Positions 56,601-64,000 of a stretch of 64,000 bases of DNA are shown here, piece after piece. Where the stretch lies: the NCBI RefSeq assembly GCF_000757385.1, contig NZ_JRHH01000004.1, positions 1 to 64,000 of the forward strand. Reading direction: 5' to 3'. The position numbers and the translations under genes were made by a program. The notes below the pieces were generated by a model. That model ran no database searches and was not told the origin of the DNA. It worked only from the letters and a program-made list of their open reading frames with translations. The DNA is from Flavobacterium aquatile LMG 4008 = ATCC 11947 (lineage in GTDB: Bacteria > Bacteroidota > Bacteroidia > Flavobacteriales > Flavobacteriaceae). Within the stretch, counting starts at the first letter, position 1. Every line of letters starts with the position of its first letter.

Positions 56601-56762
56601 AACAAAGCCATCGGAACTGGAGCAATTGGAGGAATGTTAATCGGAACTGTTCTCGGTGTATTTGTAATTCCAGTTTTGTTTATTGTGTTTCAAACATTAC
56701 AAGAAAGAATTAGCGGAAAGCCAAAGAATATCGTTCCAGAATTTGAAGATGAAAATTTATAA
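53613..56762 (+). CDS. RND efflux permease, HAE1 (AcrB-like) family
   Basis: The 1049-residue protein has the AcrB architecture: one N-terminal membrane helix, a large periplasmic loop, a central block of helices, a second loop and a C-terminal block. The proton-relay aspartates D405 and D406 are present in AVGIVVDDAIVVVEAVH, and a lysine equivalent lies in LLAKNAILIVEFS. It exports hydrophobic drugs by proton antiport; the substrate range is unknown. It is the third gene of the operon. Confidence 0.96.
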   Translation: MFQKFIDRPVLSTVISVIIVILGVLGLISLPVSQYPEIAPPTVTVSANYQGASSEVVMNSVVIPLEEQINGVEDMTYMTSTSNNDGSASITVYFKLGTNPDLAAVNIQNRVSRASSLLPQEVTRAGVTTAKRQSDNILIFSLYSENPDYDMTFLQNYANINILPKIKRVAGVGEALIFGQKDYSMRIWLKPDVMASYGLVPSDITSLLAEQNIEAAPGQLGESGEQSFQYTLKYSGRFQEIKQFEQMVIRSTESGQVLRLGDVAKIELGAINYASNTLTDGHQSVAIAIAQTAGSNAQEVIEGSIKVLEDSSVNFPKGVKYKDLVNANDFLDESITKVIHTLIEAFILVFIVVFLFLQDWRSTLIPAISVPVAIIGTFFFLNLFGFTINLLTLFALVLAVGIVVDDAIVVVEAVHAKMENGEHDPRKATHSAMNEISSAIISITLVMSAVFIPVSFISGSAGVFYKQFGLTLAVAIVLSAVNALTLAPALCAIFLKSHDKGEEKKGFLKRFYAGFNTAFEATTIKYKKSVEFFIKRKWLAFLGIAVFAGILVLLMNITPKAFVPNEDTGVVISDISLPPGTSLERTEEILLEIEGKVKDIPEIAGFLRISGRSLISGTGSNYGMVIAKLKPWSERKNSNQDVTAVVQELFKRSSVVKDAKVLFFARPTLVGFGFTSGFEFQLQDQKGGSIQELNAVKDKFLAALNSRPEIKYASTSFSPNYPQYRIDLNVPAIKKSGLSVTDVLGTMQGYYGGVYASNFNKFGKQFRVIYQAEPQYRVDPESLNKVMVRNSSGRMSPISEFITLTKVFGPQAIERFNLFTSVKIQGAPKDGFSSGEAIKAVEEVAAQTLPVGYGYEYSGITREEISAGGQTIFIFMLCLIFVYFLLAAQYESYMLPFAVLLSLPVGLAGSYIFAFFFNVSDNIYLQITLIMLIGLLAKNAILIVEFSAEARRKGWSISHAAVQGAGARLRPILMTSFAFILGLLPLMLAQGAGATGNKAIGTGAIGGMLIGTVLGVFVIPVLFIVFQTLQERISGKPKNIVPEFEDENL

Positions 56763-56770
56763 TTAGAAAA

Positions 56771-58159
56771 ATGAAAAAACAACATATCATAAAAAGTTTT
56801 CTTTTAGTGGCAGTCATGATGCTAATGCAGTCTTGTTTTGTTGCTAAAGAATACGAAGCACCAAAAGTAACAACCGACAGTTTGTTTAGAACAGAAAGTA
56901 AAGATACCGTTTCGTTGGCAATGGTTTCATGGGATAAATTATTTACAGATGCTATTTTGCAACAGCATATTAAAGAAGCAATCCAGAATAATTTAGATTT
57001 AAAAATTGCGCTTCAAAATATTGCTGCAGCCGAAGCTACAATGAAACAAGGAAAGGCAGGATATCTTCCATCATTGAATGCAAATGCCTCTTTAACCCAT
57101 CAAGAATTGTCGAAAAATAGTCAATTTGGTGGATTATTTAGTTCATTAGATCAATATGAATTATCGGCAAAATTATCTTGGGAAGCCGATATATGGGGAA
57201 AAATTAGAAGTAACAAGCGAGGAACAATTGCTCAGTATTTACAGACAAATGCCGCTAGACAAGCCGTTCAAACCGATTTGATAGCCAATGTGTCGTCACT
57301 TTATTATCAATTGCTTGCTATTGATGCGCAAATTGTAGTAGTAACCAACACAATAAATAATAGAACGCAAAGTGTTGAGGTCATTAAAGCTTTAAAAGAT
57401 GCTGGGAACGTAAACGAAGTTGCCGTAAAGCAAACGGAAGCGCAAAAATACGCCACCGAAATTATTCTAAAAGATTTGGTTTACAATCGTAAAATAATTG
57501 AAAATTCGTTTTCTCAATTATTAGGAAAATCATCACGTGAAGTAAAACGTTCTACATTCGAATCTCAAAAAATTGATGCCAATGTTAGCTCAGGTTTACC
57601 TGTTTATCTATTAAGTAAGCGTCCAGATGTACTTTCAGCCGAATTAAATTTTAGAAATACATTTGAGCAAACCAACATTGCCCGAAGCTATTTTTATCCT
57701 TCGTTAACCATCAATGCAACTGGCGGTTTGCAAAGTATAGAGTTGAAAGAATGGTTTAGTACAAGATCATTATTTGCAAATATTATTACAGGTCTTGCCC
57801 AACCTATTTTTTCACAACGCCAGAATAAAACTCGTTTGGAAGTTGCTAAAGCCAACCAACAAAAAGCTTATTTACAGTATGAAAAAGCCATTTTAGTTGC
57901 TGGAAAAGAAGTTTCAGATGCACTTGCAACTTATGAAAACGAAACCGATAAATTAGTTATTAGAAAAAACCAATTGGATGCCTTAACAAAAGCTGCCGAG
58001 TATTCTGATGAATTATTGCAATATGGTTTGGTAAATTATCTTGAGGTTTTAACGGCCAAAGACAATGCCTTAAACACCGAAATTAATTACATCGATAATA
58101 AGTTCAAACAAATGAATGCTGTTATCCAACTATACAAATCGTTAGGAGGAGGAAATTAA
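56771..58159 (+). CDS. TolC-like outer-membrane efflux lipoprotein (NodT family)
   Basis: The 462-residue protein has a lipoprotein signal (MQSC) and the two internally repeated outer-membrane-efflux domains, starting with a coiled helical pair ALQNIAAAEATMKQGKAGYLPSLN and ending with QYGLVNYLEVLTAKDNALNTEIN. This is the CusC/NodT branch. It completes the tripartite pump, 8 bp after the permease, and is followed by a bidirectional terminator. Confidence 0.94.
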   Translation: MKKQHIIKSFLLVAVMMLMQSCFVAKEYEAPKVTTDSLFRTESKDTVSLAMVSWDKLFTDAILQQHIKEAIQNNLDLKIALQNIAAAEATMKQGKAGYLPSLNANASLTHQELSKNSQFGGLFSSLDQYELSAKLSWEADIWGKIRSNKRGTIAQYLQTNAARQAVQTDLIANVSSLYYQLLAIDAQIVVVTNTINNRTQSVEVIKALKDAGNVNEVAVKQTEAQKYATEIILKDLVYNRKIIENSFSQLLGKSSREVKRSTFESQKIDANVSSGLPVYLLSKRPDVLSAELNFRNTFEQTNIARSYFYPSLTINATGGLQSIELKEWFSTRSLFANIITGLAQPIFSQRQNKTRLEVAKANQQKAYLQYEKAILVAGKEVSDALATYENETDKLVIRKNQLDALTKAAEYSDELLQYGLVNYLEVLTAKDNALNTEINYIDNKFKQMNAVIQLYKSLGGGN

Positions 58160-58182
58160 GCTTAGTTTATAAAAATAAAAAA

Positions 58183-58240
58183 ACGGTTTATTAATGTTAA
58201 CTCACTAGAAGTTTGCACTAATAAACCGCTTTTTTTAATA
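58183..58240. terminator. Bidirectional terminator after the efflux operon
   Basis: CGGTTTATTA pairs with TAATAAACCG across a 29-base loop and has a T-run on the plus strand and an A-run (T on the minus strand) on the other side. It serves two convergent transcripts. Confidence 0.8.
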
Positions 58241-58247
58241 TGATTTA

Positions 58248-58922
58248 TTATTTTTTTTCCGAGAAGATTTTATTCCAAGTAGCAGGTTCAAAATAGTCTA
58301 ATAAAAAATCGGCTCTATTTTCTCCATTAGAAACTAAAACATTTCCGTCTGGTTTAATTAATATAAAAGAACCACAAAATGCTGGCTGTTGTAAAAAATT
58401 AGATTTGATGAAATCTGACTGGTCAACAAAAAAGAAATCTATTGATTTTATATAATCATTTACTAAAAGTTTATTATCAAAGACAACAATATAAACTATT
58501 TTGCTATTAACAGAATTGATAGTTGATTTTACACTTTTAAGAAATTCAGCTCTTTTCTTTAATCTCTCTTTACTCCACTCGTTAGCATTTTGATCTGAGC
58601 TACACAAGTCATTAGAAAAAACATATTCAATTATAAAGTTGGTGTCAGCTGAAGTTTTTTTATTGGTTATTTTTTTTAATTCGCTACTAAGATTTTCGTA
58701 GTTTACATTAAAAAAATTAAATTTATTTTTGTGTAATTGAGCTACTTTCTCATTTGAATTTTTAAAATAATCCCATCTAAATAATTTAAGATCAGCATTT
58801 CTCCATTTAGTTTGAAATTCAGAAACTTCAATTTCATTATTATTTTCGTCCAAATAAATAGTTTTTTGCGAAAAACAATTTAAGGAGAACAAACAAGCAA
58901 TTATAAAGATACTTTTATTCAT
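58248..58922 (-). CDS. Hypothetical exported protein
   Basis: I do not recognise this 224-residue protein. It has a signal peptide (MNKSIFIIACLFSLNCFSQ). The mature part has a strand pattern (KIVYIVVFDNKLLV, then FFFVDQSDFIKSN, GSFILIKPDGNVLVS) that resembles the second half of a thioredoxin-like fold, but the CxxC motif is absent. It starts 4 bp after the larger lipoprotein gene, so the two probably form one transcript. Confidence 0.6.
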   Translation of the reverse strand: MNKSIFIIACLFSLNCFSQKTIYLDENNNEIEVSEFQTKWRNADLKLFRWDYFKNSNEKVAQLHKNKFNFFNVNYENLSSELKKITNKKTSADTNFIIEYVFSNDLCSSDQNANEWSKERLKKRAEFLKSVKSTINSVNSKIVYIVVFDNKLLVNDYIKSIDFFFVDQSDFIKSNFLQQPAFCGSFILIKPDGNVLVSNGENRADFLLDYFEPATWNKIFSEKK

Positions 58923-58926
58923 TAAT

Positions 58927-60111
58927 TTATTTTCTAAATTTATTTCTAGAAATAATAGTTTTCAATTTTCCTTTTAAGTCTTCTCCAGTATCAAAAACCA
59001 TTTGTTCGTTGCTTGGAAAAGGTACCGCACGTCTATCAAAATTTGGGTAATAGTCTTGCTCACAAGCACGTTTGTCTCCTTTGTATCTTGAATAAACATG
59101 GTTAAAGGTAAATTCGCTTGCTATAGGAAAAGTGTCGATTAACTGATTGGTCTTAAAATCAATATAATCCACTTTTGCAGTAACTTGGCATGCTTTAAAT
59201 TGAGCAAATTCATAAATGCTAATTCTAACCGTTTTAAAATTATCCACTTTTATCGGATTTCCTAAACTGTCTTTCACCACATTTCCGTTAGCATCAACAA
59301 GATTTTTTACGCCATCTTTAATTTGTTTTTCTTTCTGAAACTCTTTCTCTTTTACTTGTTCAGGTGAGATGTTAATTTGACGAAAGTTTACAATCATTCC
59401 GTAATCATAGTCAATTCCTTTCACTTTATTGCTGTGATAAACGGTCCATTTATCGTTCAATCCATACGTGCTAAAATCCAGTAAATCGTTTTGCAAACGC
59501 ACCGGAATCACCATATTGGTTTCGTTTTTCGTGTAAACATTTACATAATCGGTTCCTTTAAATTTAGCCGTTTCAATAAGTTGAGGTACATCTTTAAAAT
59601 TCGGACTCAATTCATTCAAATAAACCAAATCATCATACGCACGACGAAAACTCATTTTATCTTTGGTTGCCAAAAGTGCTTTAGAATTATCATATAAATA
59701 TTTAGCCAACGCATTTTTGCTACTAACAATTTGATCCGAATAATCACTAAACGGAAACTTCGCATCACGACCTTCTTTCAATAATTTCAACGGCAACAAC
59801 GGACGAATCATTTCTTGACGCTTGTTCAAATTGATGTAAGTATCATAAATTTGCTCCAAATTTCTTGGATTGGCATCTTTAAACCATGTTGCAATATTTC
59901 TTAAATCGCGTTCATCTGCCTTGGCGTAGGCTTCCTCAAGCATATAAACGTAATCTTGTTTTCCCTTGGAATTTTTGTTGCCTTGCAATCCGTTTATCGC
60001 ATTAATTATAGCGCCATCATAGTCGCCACTTGTAAGCATATTGCGTGTTTCACGTTTGGCACAACTAGAAATTACAAGTAAAAAAGCCAATAATAAAGTA
60101 GTTTTCTTCAT
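58927..60111 (-). CDS. Hypothetical lipoprotein with helical repeats
   Basis: The 394-residue protein has a lipoprotein signal (C17 in LVISSC) and then about 180 residues rich in helices with TPR-like periodicity (LTSGDYDGAIINAINGL, YVYMLEEAYAKADERDL). The second half is beta-rich and contains DYIDFKTNQLIDTFPIASEF, reminiscent of periplasmic proteins of unknown function conserved in Bacteroidota. I cannot name a family with confidence. It is followed after 4 bp by another exported protein. Confidence 0.65.
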   Translation of the reverse strand: MKKTTLLLAFLLVISSCAKRETRNMLTSGDYDGAIINAINGLQGNKNSKGKQDYVYMLEEAYAKADERDLRNIATWFKDANPRNLEQIYDTYINLNKRQEMIRPLLPLKLLKEGRDAKFPFSDYSDQIVSSKNALAKYLYDNSKALLATKDKMSFRRAYDDLVYLNELSPNFKDVPQLIETAKFKGTDYVNVYTKNETNMVIPVRLQNDLLDFSTYGLNDKWTVYHSNKVKGIDYDYGMIVNFRQINISPEQVKEKEFQKEKQIKDGVKNLVDANGNVVKDSLGNPIKVDNFKTVRISIYEFAQFKACQVTAKVDYIDFKTNQLIDTFPIASEFTFNHVYSRYKGDKRACEQDYYPNFDRRAVPFPSNEQMVFDTGEDLKGKLKTIISRNKFRK

Positions 60112-60116
60112 ATTTT

Positions 60117-60145
60117 AGTCATTGCGAGGTACGAAGCAATCTCAT
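60117..60145. repeat. Short dispersed repeat (GTCATTGCGAGG type)
   Basis: GTCATTGCGAGG followed by TACGAAGCAATCTC contains an imperfect ATTGCGAGG...GAAGCAAT palindrome. I recall near-identical sequences as widespread intergenic repeats in Bacteroidota; only this copy is visible in the window. Confidence 0.5.
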
Positions 60146-60161
60146 CCTCTTGTTATTATTT

Positions 60162-60230
60162 GAAGCTAATCCAGCTATTCGTTGCAAGTCCCGATGAAAA
60201 ATCGGGAGCTTTCCACTTCTATCTGGGCTA
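60162..60230 (-). repeat. Dispersed intergenic repeat, family A (copy 5, inverted and diverged)
   Basis: Read on the minus strand it runs TAGCCCAGATAGAAGTGGAAA, the hairpin CTCCCGAT - TTTTC - ATCGGGA, then CTTGCAACGAATAGC. The hairpin is the same as in copy 2, while both edges differ at several bases. Confidence 0.75.
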
Positions 60231-60268
60231 AACCCATCAGTAAAGATTATTTTTAAATTTAAACGAAT

Positions 60269-61552
60269 TTATTTTCTAACAAACGTCGGTAACAACTTGC
60301 TAGAAACTTCACCAAAACCAATTCTTAAAGAACTATTCTGGCAAAAGCCTTTCATAATAACAGTATCGTTATCATTAATAAATTTACGTTCGCTTCCGTC
60401 ATTCATTTTAATTGGGTTTTTTCCGCCCCAAGTTAATTCAAGCATAGATCCATAACTGTCCTCGGTAGGTCCAGAAATAGTTCCAGAACCCATCATGTCA
60501 CCAGAATTCACACGACAACCATTAGAAGTATGATGCGTCAATTGCTGACTCATAGACCAATACATATGTTTGAAATTAGATTTCGAAACCAAAGTAGCTT
60601 CAGCATTTTCTGGTTCGATATAAACCTCTAAATTGATGTCGTAAGCGTGCTTTCCTTTTTGTTGTAAATAGGGAAGTGGCGTTGGTTCTTGTTTCGGTCC
60701 TTTAACTCTAAAAGGTTCAAGTGCATCCATAGTAACAATCCAAGGCGAAATAGAAGATGCAAAATTCTTAGCCAAGAATGGTCCAAGTGGTACATATTCC
60801 CATTTTTGCATATCTCGCGCACTCCAATCGTTCAGTAAAACCATACCAAAAATATAATCTTCGGCTTCATTCACCGGAATATTTTCTCCCATAACATTGG
60901 CATCTGTTGTGATAAAAGCAGTTTCCAATTCGAAATCTACCAATCTAGAAGGACCAAAAACCGGACTATTTTCGCCATTTGGCAACGTTTGTCCCATTGG
61001 TCTGTGAACCGGAATTCCAGATGGAACTATCGTGGAACTTCTTCCGTGATAGCCTACAGGAATGTGAAGCCAGTTAGGTAACAAAGCATTTTCTGGATCA
61101 CGAAACATTTTTCCAACATTGGTTGCGTGCTCTTTACTAGAATAAAAATCTGTGTAATCACCAATTTGAACTGGCAAAAGCATCTCAATATCGGCCAAAT
61201 CGAAGATAACTACTTCACAATGGTCTTTATTATCTCTAAGTTTTGGGTTGTTTATGTCGAATAATTCGGCCAATCGGTTTCTAACTAAACGCCATGTTTT
61301 CTTTCCATCCGATATAAAATCGTTTAGAGTGTCTTGCATGAACATATCGTCGGTTAAATCTATTCCTTCAAAGTAACCCAATTGTTGTAAAGCACCCATA
61401 TCAATGGCAGAATCACCAATTCGGGTACCAATTGTAATCACATCTTCTTTGGTTAAAAACACTCCAAAAGGAATATTTTGTATAGGAAAATCACTATTCT
61501 CGGGAACGTTTATCCATGATTTTCTAGTAGGATCATTTGCTATATTTGGCAT
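60269..61552 (-). CDS. fahA: Fumarylacetoacetase
   Basis: The enzyme hydrolyses fumarylacetoacetate to fumarate and acetoacetate, the last step of tyrosine breakdown. The 427-residue protein has the N-terminal SH3-like domain and the FAH catalytic domain with the metal ligands in VDFELETAFI and LNDWSARDMQKWEY, and the late SGTISGPTEDSYGSMLELTW. It is full length and intact. No other tyrosine-degradation gene is adjacent; the divergent neighbour is glyA. Confidence 0.95.
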   Translation of the reverse strand: MPNIANDPTRKSWINVPENSDFPIQNIPFGVFLTKEDVITIGTRIGDSAIDMGALQQLGYFEGIDLTDDMFMQDTLNDFISDGKKTWRLVRNRLAELFDINNPKLRDNKDHCEVVIFDLADIEMLLPVQIGDYTDFYSSKEHATNVGKMFRDPENALLPNWLHIPVGYHGRSSTIVPSGIPVHRPMGQTLPNGENSPVFGPSRLVDFELETAFITTDANVMGENIPVNEAEDYIFGMVLLNDWSARDMQKWEYVPLGPFLAKNFASSISPWIVTMDALEPFRVKGPKQEPTPLPYLQQKGKHAYDINLEVYIEPENAEATLVSKSNFKHMYWSMSQQLTHHTSNGCRVNSGDMMGSGTISGPTEDSYGSMLELTWGGKNPIKMNDGSERKFINDNDTVIMKGFCQNSSLRIGFGEVSSKLLPTFVRK

Positions 61553-61665
61553 GATGAGGTATGTTGATTTGTTGTTGAAAAATTTGTAATCAAATATATC
61601 ATTTAGAATTTATTTGACAAACATATTTCGTAATTTTGAACAGTTTTAAACTAAAATCGAAAAAA

Positions 61666-62940
61666 ATGCAACGCGACGAACAAATTTTTGACTTGATTCT
61701 TGACGAACAAGATAGACAAATACATGGAATAGAGCTAATTGCCTCTGAAAATTTTGTTAGCGACCAAGTAATGGAAGCGGCAGGATCATGTTTAACCAAT
61801 AAATATGCCGAAGGTTATCCAGGTAAACGTTATTATGGCGGATGTGAAGTGGTAGATATTGTAGAACAAATTGCAATTGATAGAGCCAAACAATTATTTG
61901 GAGCCGAATATGTTAACGTGCAACCACACTCTGGTTCTCAAGCAAATACCGCAGTTTTTTCGGCAGTTTTAAAACCTGGTGATAAGATTTTAGGTTTCGA
62001 TTTATCGCATGGCGGACATTTAACTCACGGTTCTCCAGTAAATTTTTCTGGAAAATTATATTCTCCAAGTTTTTATGGTGTTGAACCAGAAACAGGTCAG
62101 TTTGATTACGATAAAATCCAAGCAATTGCTACTAAAGAACAACCAAAATTAATTATCGCTGGTGCCTCTGCATACTGTCGTGATATGGATTTTGCTCGTT
62201 TTAGAGAAATTGCTGATTCTGTTGGAGCTTTACTTTTAGCCGATATTTCGCATCCTGCTGGATTAATTGCCAAAGGATTAATGAACGATCCAATGCCGCA
62301 TTGTCATATCGTTACAACAACAACTCACAAAACATTACGCGGACCAAGAGGCGGAATGATTATGATGGGTAAAGATTTTGAAAATCCGTTTGGGTTAACT
62401 ACTCCAAAAGGTGAAATCAGAATGATGTCTTCTTTATTAGATTTAGCGGTTTTCCCAGGAAATCAAGGCGGGCCATTAATGCACATTATCGCTGCAAAAG
62501 CAGTTGCCTTTGGTGAATGTCTAACAGATGAATTCTTTAGATATGCAATGCAAGTGCAAAAAAATGCTAAAGCAATGGCAGAAGCATTCAATAAAAGAGG
62601 TTACAATTTAATTTCTGGTGGAACAGACAATCACATGATGTTGATTGACTTACGTAACAAAAATATTACAGGTAAAGAAGCAGAAAACGCATTAGTTAAA
62701 GCCGAAATTACAGTTAACAAAAATATGGTTCCATTTGATGATAAATCACCTTTTGTAACTTCTGGAATTCGTGTTGGAACACCAGCCATTACAACTCGTG
62801 GTTTGATAGAAGAAGATATGGAAACGATTGTAGAATTCATCGACAGAGTTTTAATGAATCATACAGACGAATCGGTTATTGAACAAGTTGCCGATGAAGT
62901 AAACGAAATGATGAGCGAAAGAGCTATGTTTGTTTTCTAA
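61666..62940 (+). CDS. glyA: Serine hydroxymethyltransferase
   Basis: GlyA converts serine and tetrahydrofolate to glycine and methylene-tetrahydrofolate. The 424-residue protein has [15 protein letters not shown], the substrate histidine region [10 protein letters not shown], and the pyridoxal-phosphate lysine K222 in [17 protein letters not shown] at 61666 is chosen over an upstream TTG that lies in a promoter-like TAATTTTG (61631-61638). It is transcribed alone and ends at a terminator. Confidence 0.96.
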   Translation: MQRDEQIFDLILDEQDRQIHGIELIASENFVSDQVMEAAGSCLTNKYAEGYPGKRYYGGCEVVDIVEQIAIDRAKQLFGAEYVNVQPHSGSQANTAVFSAVLKPGDKILGFDLSHGGHLTHGSPVNFSGKLYSPSFYGVEPETGQFDYDKIQAIATKEQPKLIIAGASAYCRDMDFARFREIADSVGALLLADISHPAGLIAKGLMNDPMPHCHIVTTTTHKTLRGPRGGMIMMGKDFENPFGLTTPKGEIRMMSSLLDLAVFPGNQGGPLMHIIAAKAVAFGECLTDEFFRYAMQVQKNAKAMAEAFNKRGYNLISGGTDNHMMLIDLRNKNITGKEAENALVKAEITVNKNMVPFDDKSPFVTSGIRVGTPAITTRGLIEEDMETIVEFIDRVLMNHTDESVIEQVADEVNEMMSERAMFVF

Positions 62941-62960
62941 TTAGATACAGATTCAAATAA

Positions 62961-62997
62961 AAAACCTCCAAAATTTTGATATTTTGGAGGTTTTTCT
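62961..62997. terminator. Bidirectional terminator between glyA and a lipoprotein gene
   Basis: AAACCTCCAAAAT pairs with ATTTTGGAGGTTT and is flanked by an A-run and a T-run, so it fits both converging genes. Confidence 0.88.
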
Positions 62998-63004
62998 TTT
63001 TAAA

Positions 63005-63478
63005 TTACATCGGTTTTTTAGCCAATTCTTTCGTGTTCATAGCAGCTACTTTTCCGTCTTTATTTATGGTGACATTTAGTTCGCGTTCAAAGTATTTTTT
63101 CTCATATTGAATTTTGTATTTGAACAAATAATCATCGGTTTCTACATCATGAATCACTTCGGATAATTGCAAGTCGATGAACTTTCCGTTTCGCATGATA
63201 ATCTTCTGACAAGTTTTTGAGATTTTTTCTACAGTTGCATTTTTAATTACACTTTCTGTAGCTTCGTCTTTTGAAAAAGATTTGAATTTGGATGTGTTGC
63301 ACGTTTCTAAAAGTCGTTTTCCTAAATCGTACGCTCTATTTTTCTTTGCTGAATTTACTTCCTTGAAATCCATTTTTACATAACGAGAATAGGCTTCTTT
63401 GGTATCTGAACCAGAATTTGGGCTTTTGCTTTTGCAAGATGCCATCACAATTAAGAGTAGAACAATGTATTTTTTCAT
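63005..63478 (-). CDS. Hypothetical small lipoprotein
   Basis: I do not recognise this 157-residue protein. It has a short lipoprotein signal (C15 in VMASC) followed by a serine- and lysine-rich linker, then a mixed domain with two cysteines (LLETCNTSK and SKTCQKIIMRNG) and a beta-rich end. No catalytic motif is seen. It is convergent with glyA. Confidence 0.6.
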   Translation of the reverse strand: MKKYIVLLLIVMASCKSKSPNSGSDTKEAYSRYVKMDFKEVNSAKKNRAYDLGKRLLETCNTSKFKSFSKDEATESVIKNATVEKISKTCQKIIMRNGKFIDLQLSEVIHDVETDDYLFKYKIQYEKKYFERELNVTINKDGKVAAMNTKELAKKPM

Positions 63479-63622
63479 AGTAAAAGTTTAAAATTAGAAA
63501 ACTAAAAAACGGTAATTTTAGTATATAGAATCAATGAATTCTATCGCAAGATAGATTTTAAGATATAGTTTTTATTACATTATATAAACTAATTTGTAAT
63601 TTTGAACATTAAAATTATATAA

Positions 63623-64000
63623 ATGAAAATTGTTATTTCTCCAGCCAAGTCATTAGATTTTGAAACTCAAGTACCTATAACTTCCTACACGGAATATGGT
63701 TTTCAAAAACAATCACTAGCTATTGATAAAGTCCTTAAAAAGAAAAAGCCAAAGGAGTTAATGGACTTAATGTCGATTTCAGATAAATTGGCCGATTTAA
63801 ATTGGAATAGAAATCAAACGAGAAATGTATCCGAAATAACGGCTGAAAATGGTCGTCAAGCCATTTATGCTTTCAATGGCGATGTCTATCTTGGTTTGGA
63901 TGCTTACTCCTTATCGCAAGAGCAAATCAATAAATTGCAAGAAAAACTCCGAATTCTATCGGGATTGTATGGTCTATTGAAACCGTTGGATTTAATTCAG
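63623..64000 (+). CDS. yaaA: Peroxide stress protein YaaA, 3' end cut off by the window
   Basis: The 126 visible codons begin MKIVISPAKSLDFETQVP, the conserved N terminus of the YaaA/DUF328 family, and continue with LMSISDKLADLNWNR, AIYAFNGDVYLGLDA and LRILSGLYGLLKPLDLIQ, all family signatures. YaaA lowers free iron and protects DNA during peroxide stress in E. coli. The frame is still open at the window edge. A -7-like TAATTTTG lies at 63597-63604. Confidence 0.93.
   Translation, partial: MKIVISPAKSLDFETQVPITSYTEYGFQKQSLAIDKVLKKKKPKELMDLMSISDKLADLNWNRNQTRNVSEITAENGRQAIYAFNGDVYLGLDAYSLSQEQINKLQEKLRILSGLYGLLKPLDLIQ

Overview
The window is a contiguous stretch of chromosome from a member of the Bacteroidota, most likely a Flavobacterium-like member of the Flavobacteriaceae. 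The evidence is low GC, leaderless or Shine-Dalgarno-poor starts, promoters of the TTTG / TAnnTTTG type, a type IX secretion gene (porQ) next to cmk, GbsR-controlled RND efflux, a bacillithiol-type YtxJ, lipoproteins with acidic residues just after the lipid cysteine, and dispersed repeats of a type I recall from this family. No species can be named from the sequence alone.

Layout. 1-140: end of a 5S rRNA gene with its terminator, so an rrn operon lies just to the left. 0.25-2.3 kb: a leftward operon (alpha/beta hydrolase, endonuclease III, 2H phosphoesterase). 2.4-10.6 kb: an alpha-glucan cluster (GlgE maltosyltransferase, maltokinase, branching enzyme GlgB, GH31 alpha-glucosidase) without the usual trehalose synthase. 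10.7-19.8 kb: M48 lipoprotein protease, two MFS transporters, a surface-type lipoprotein, Lon behind a sigma-54-like promoter, PorQ and Cmk. 19.9-26.6 kb: a small outer-membrane barrel, rpsA with a well-formed promoter and an overlapping 12-codon upstream ORF, a fasciclin protein, a C40 peptidase and a thiolase. 26.87-27.15 kb: tRNA-Ser(GCT), tRNA-Pro(TGG) and tRNA-Arg(TCT). 27.2-39 kb: a VanX-like dipeptidase, a THUMP-like methyltransferase, a PerM-type transporter, an M43 protease, DUF4159, RsmE, TsaD and a divergent TamB. 39.1-42.6 kb: a central-carbon group (pfkA, gap, a BadF-type sugar kinase, mgsA).

42.6-47.5 kb is the accessory part of the window. It holds small genes (DUF6252 lipoprotein, GNAT, a DUF4269 nucleotidyltransferase-like protein, an XRE regulator), a roughly 230-bp array of 21-bp direct repeats abutting the XRE promoter, and a REP-associated tyrosine transposase (RAYT) embedded in many copies of a short REP hairpin, part of which was duplicated with a 357-bp offset.

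47.5-64 kb returns to conserved genes: ClpB, YtxJ, a beta-propeller lactonase, a self-contained GbsR-adaptor-RND-TolC efflux operon with an operator-like palindrome at its promoter, two unknown exported proteins, FahA, GlyA, a small lipoprotein, and the 5' part of yaaA running off the right edge.

Shared regulation is suggested by a 14-bp LacI-type palindromic motif found upstream of both the alpha-glucosidase and pfkA. A dispersed repeat with constant edges and an exchangeable central hairpin occurs five times in intergenic DNA. All functional calls come from reading sequence motifs and family knowledge; no database search was run.
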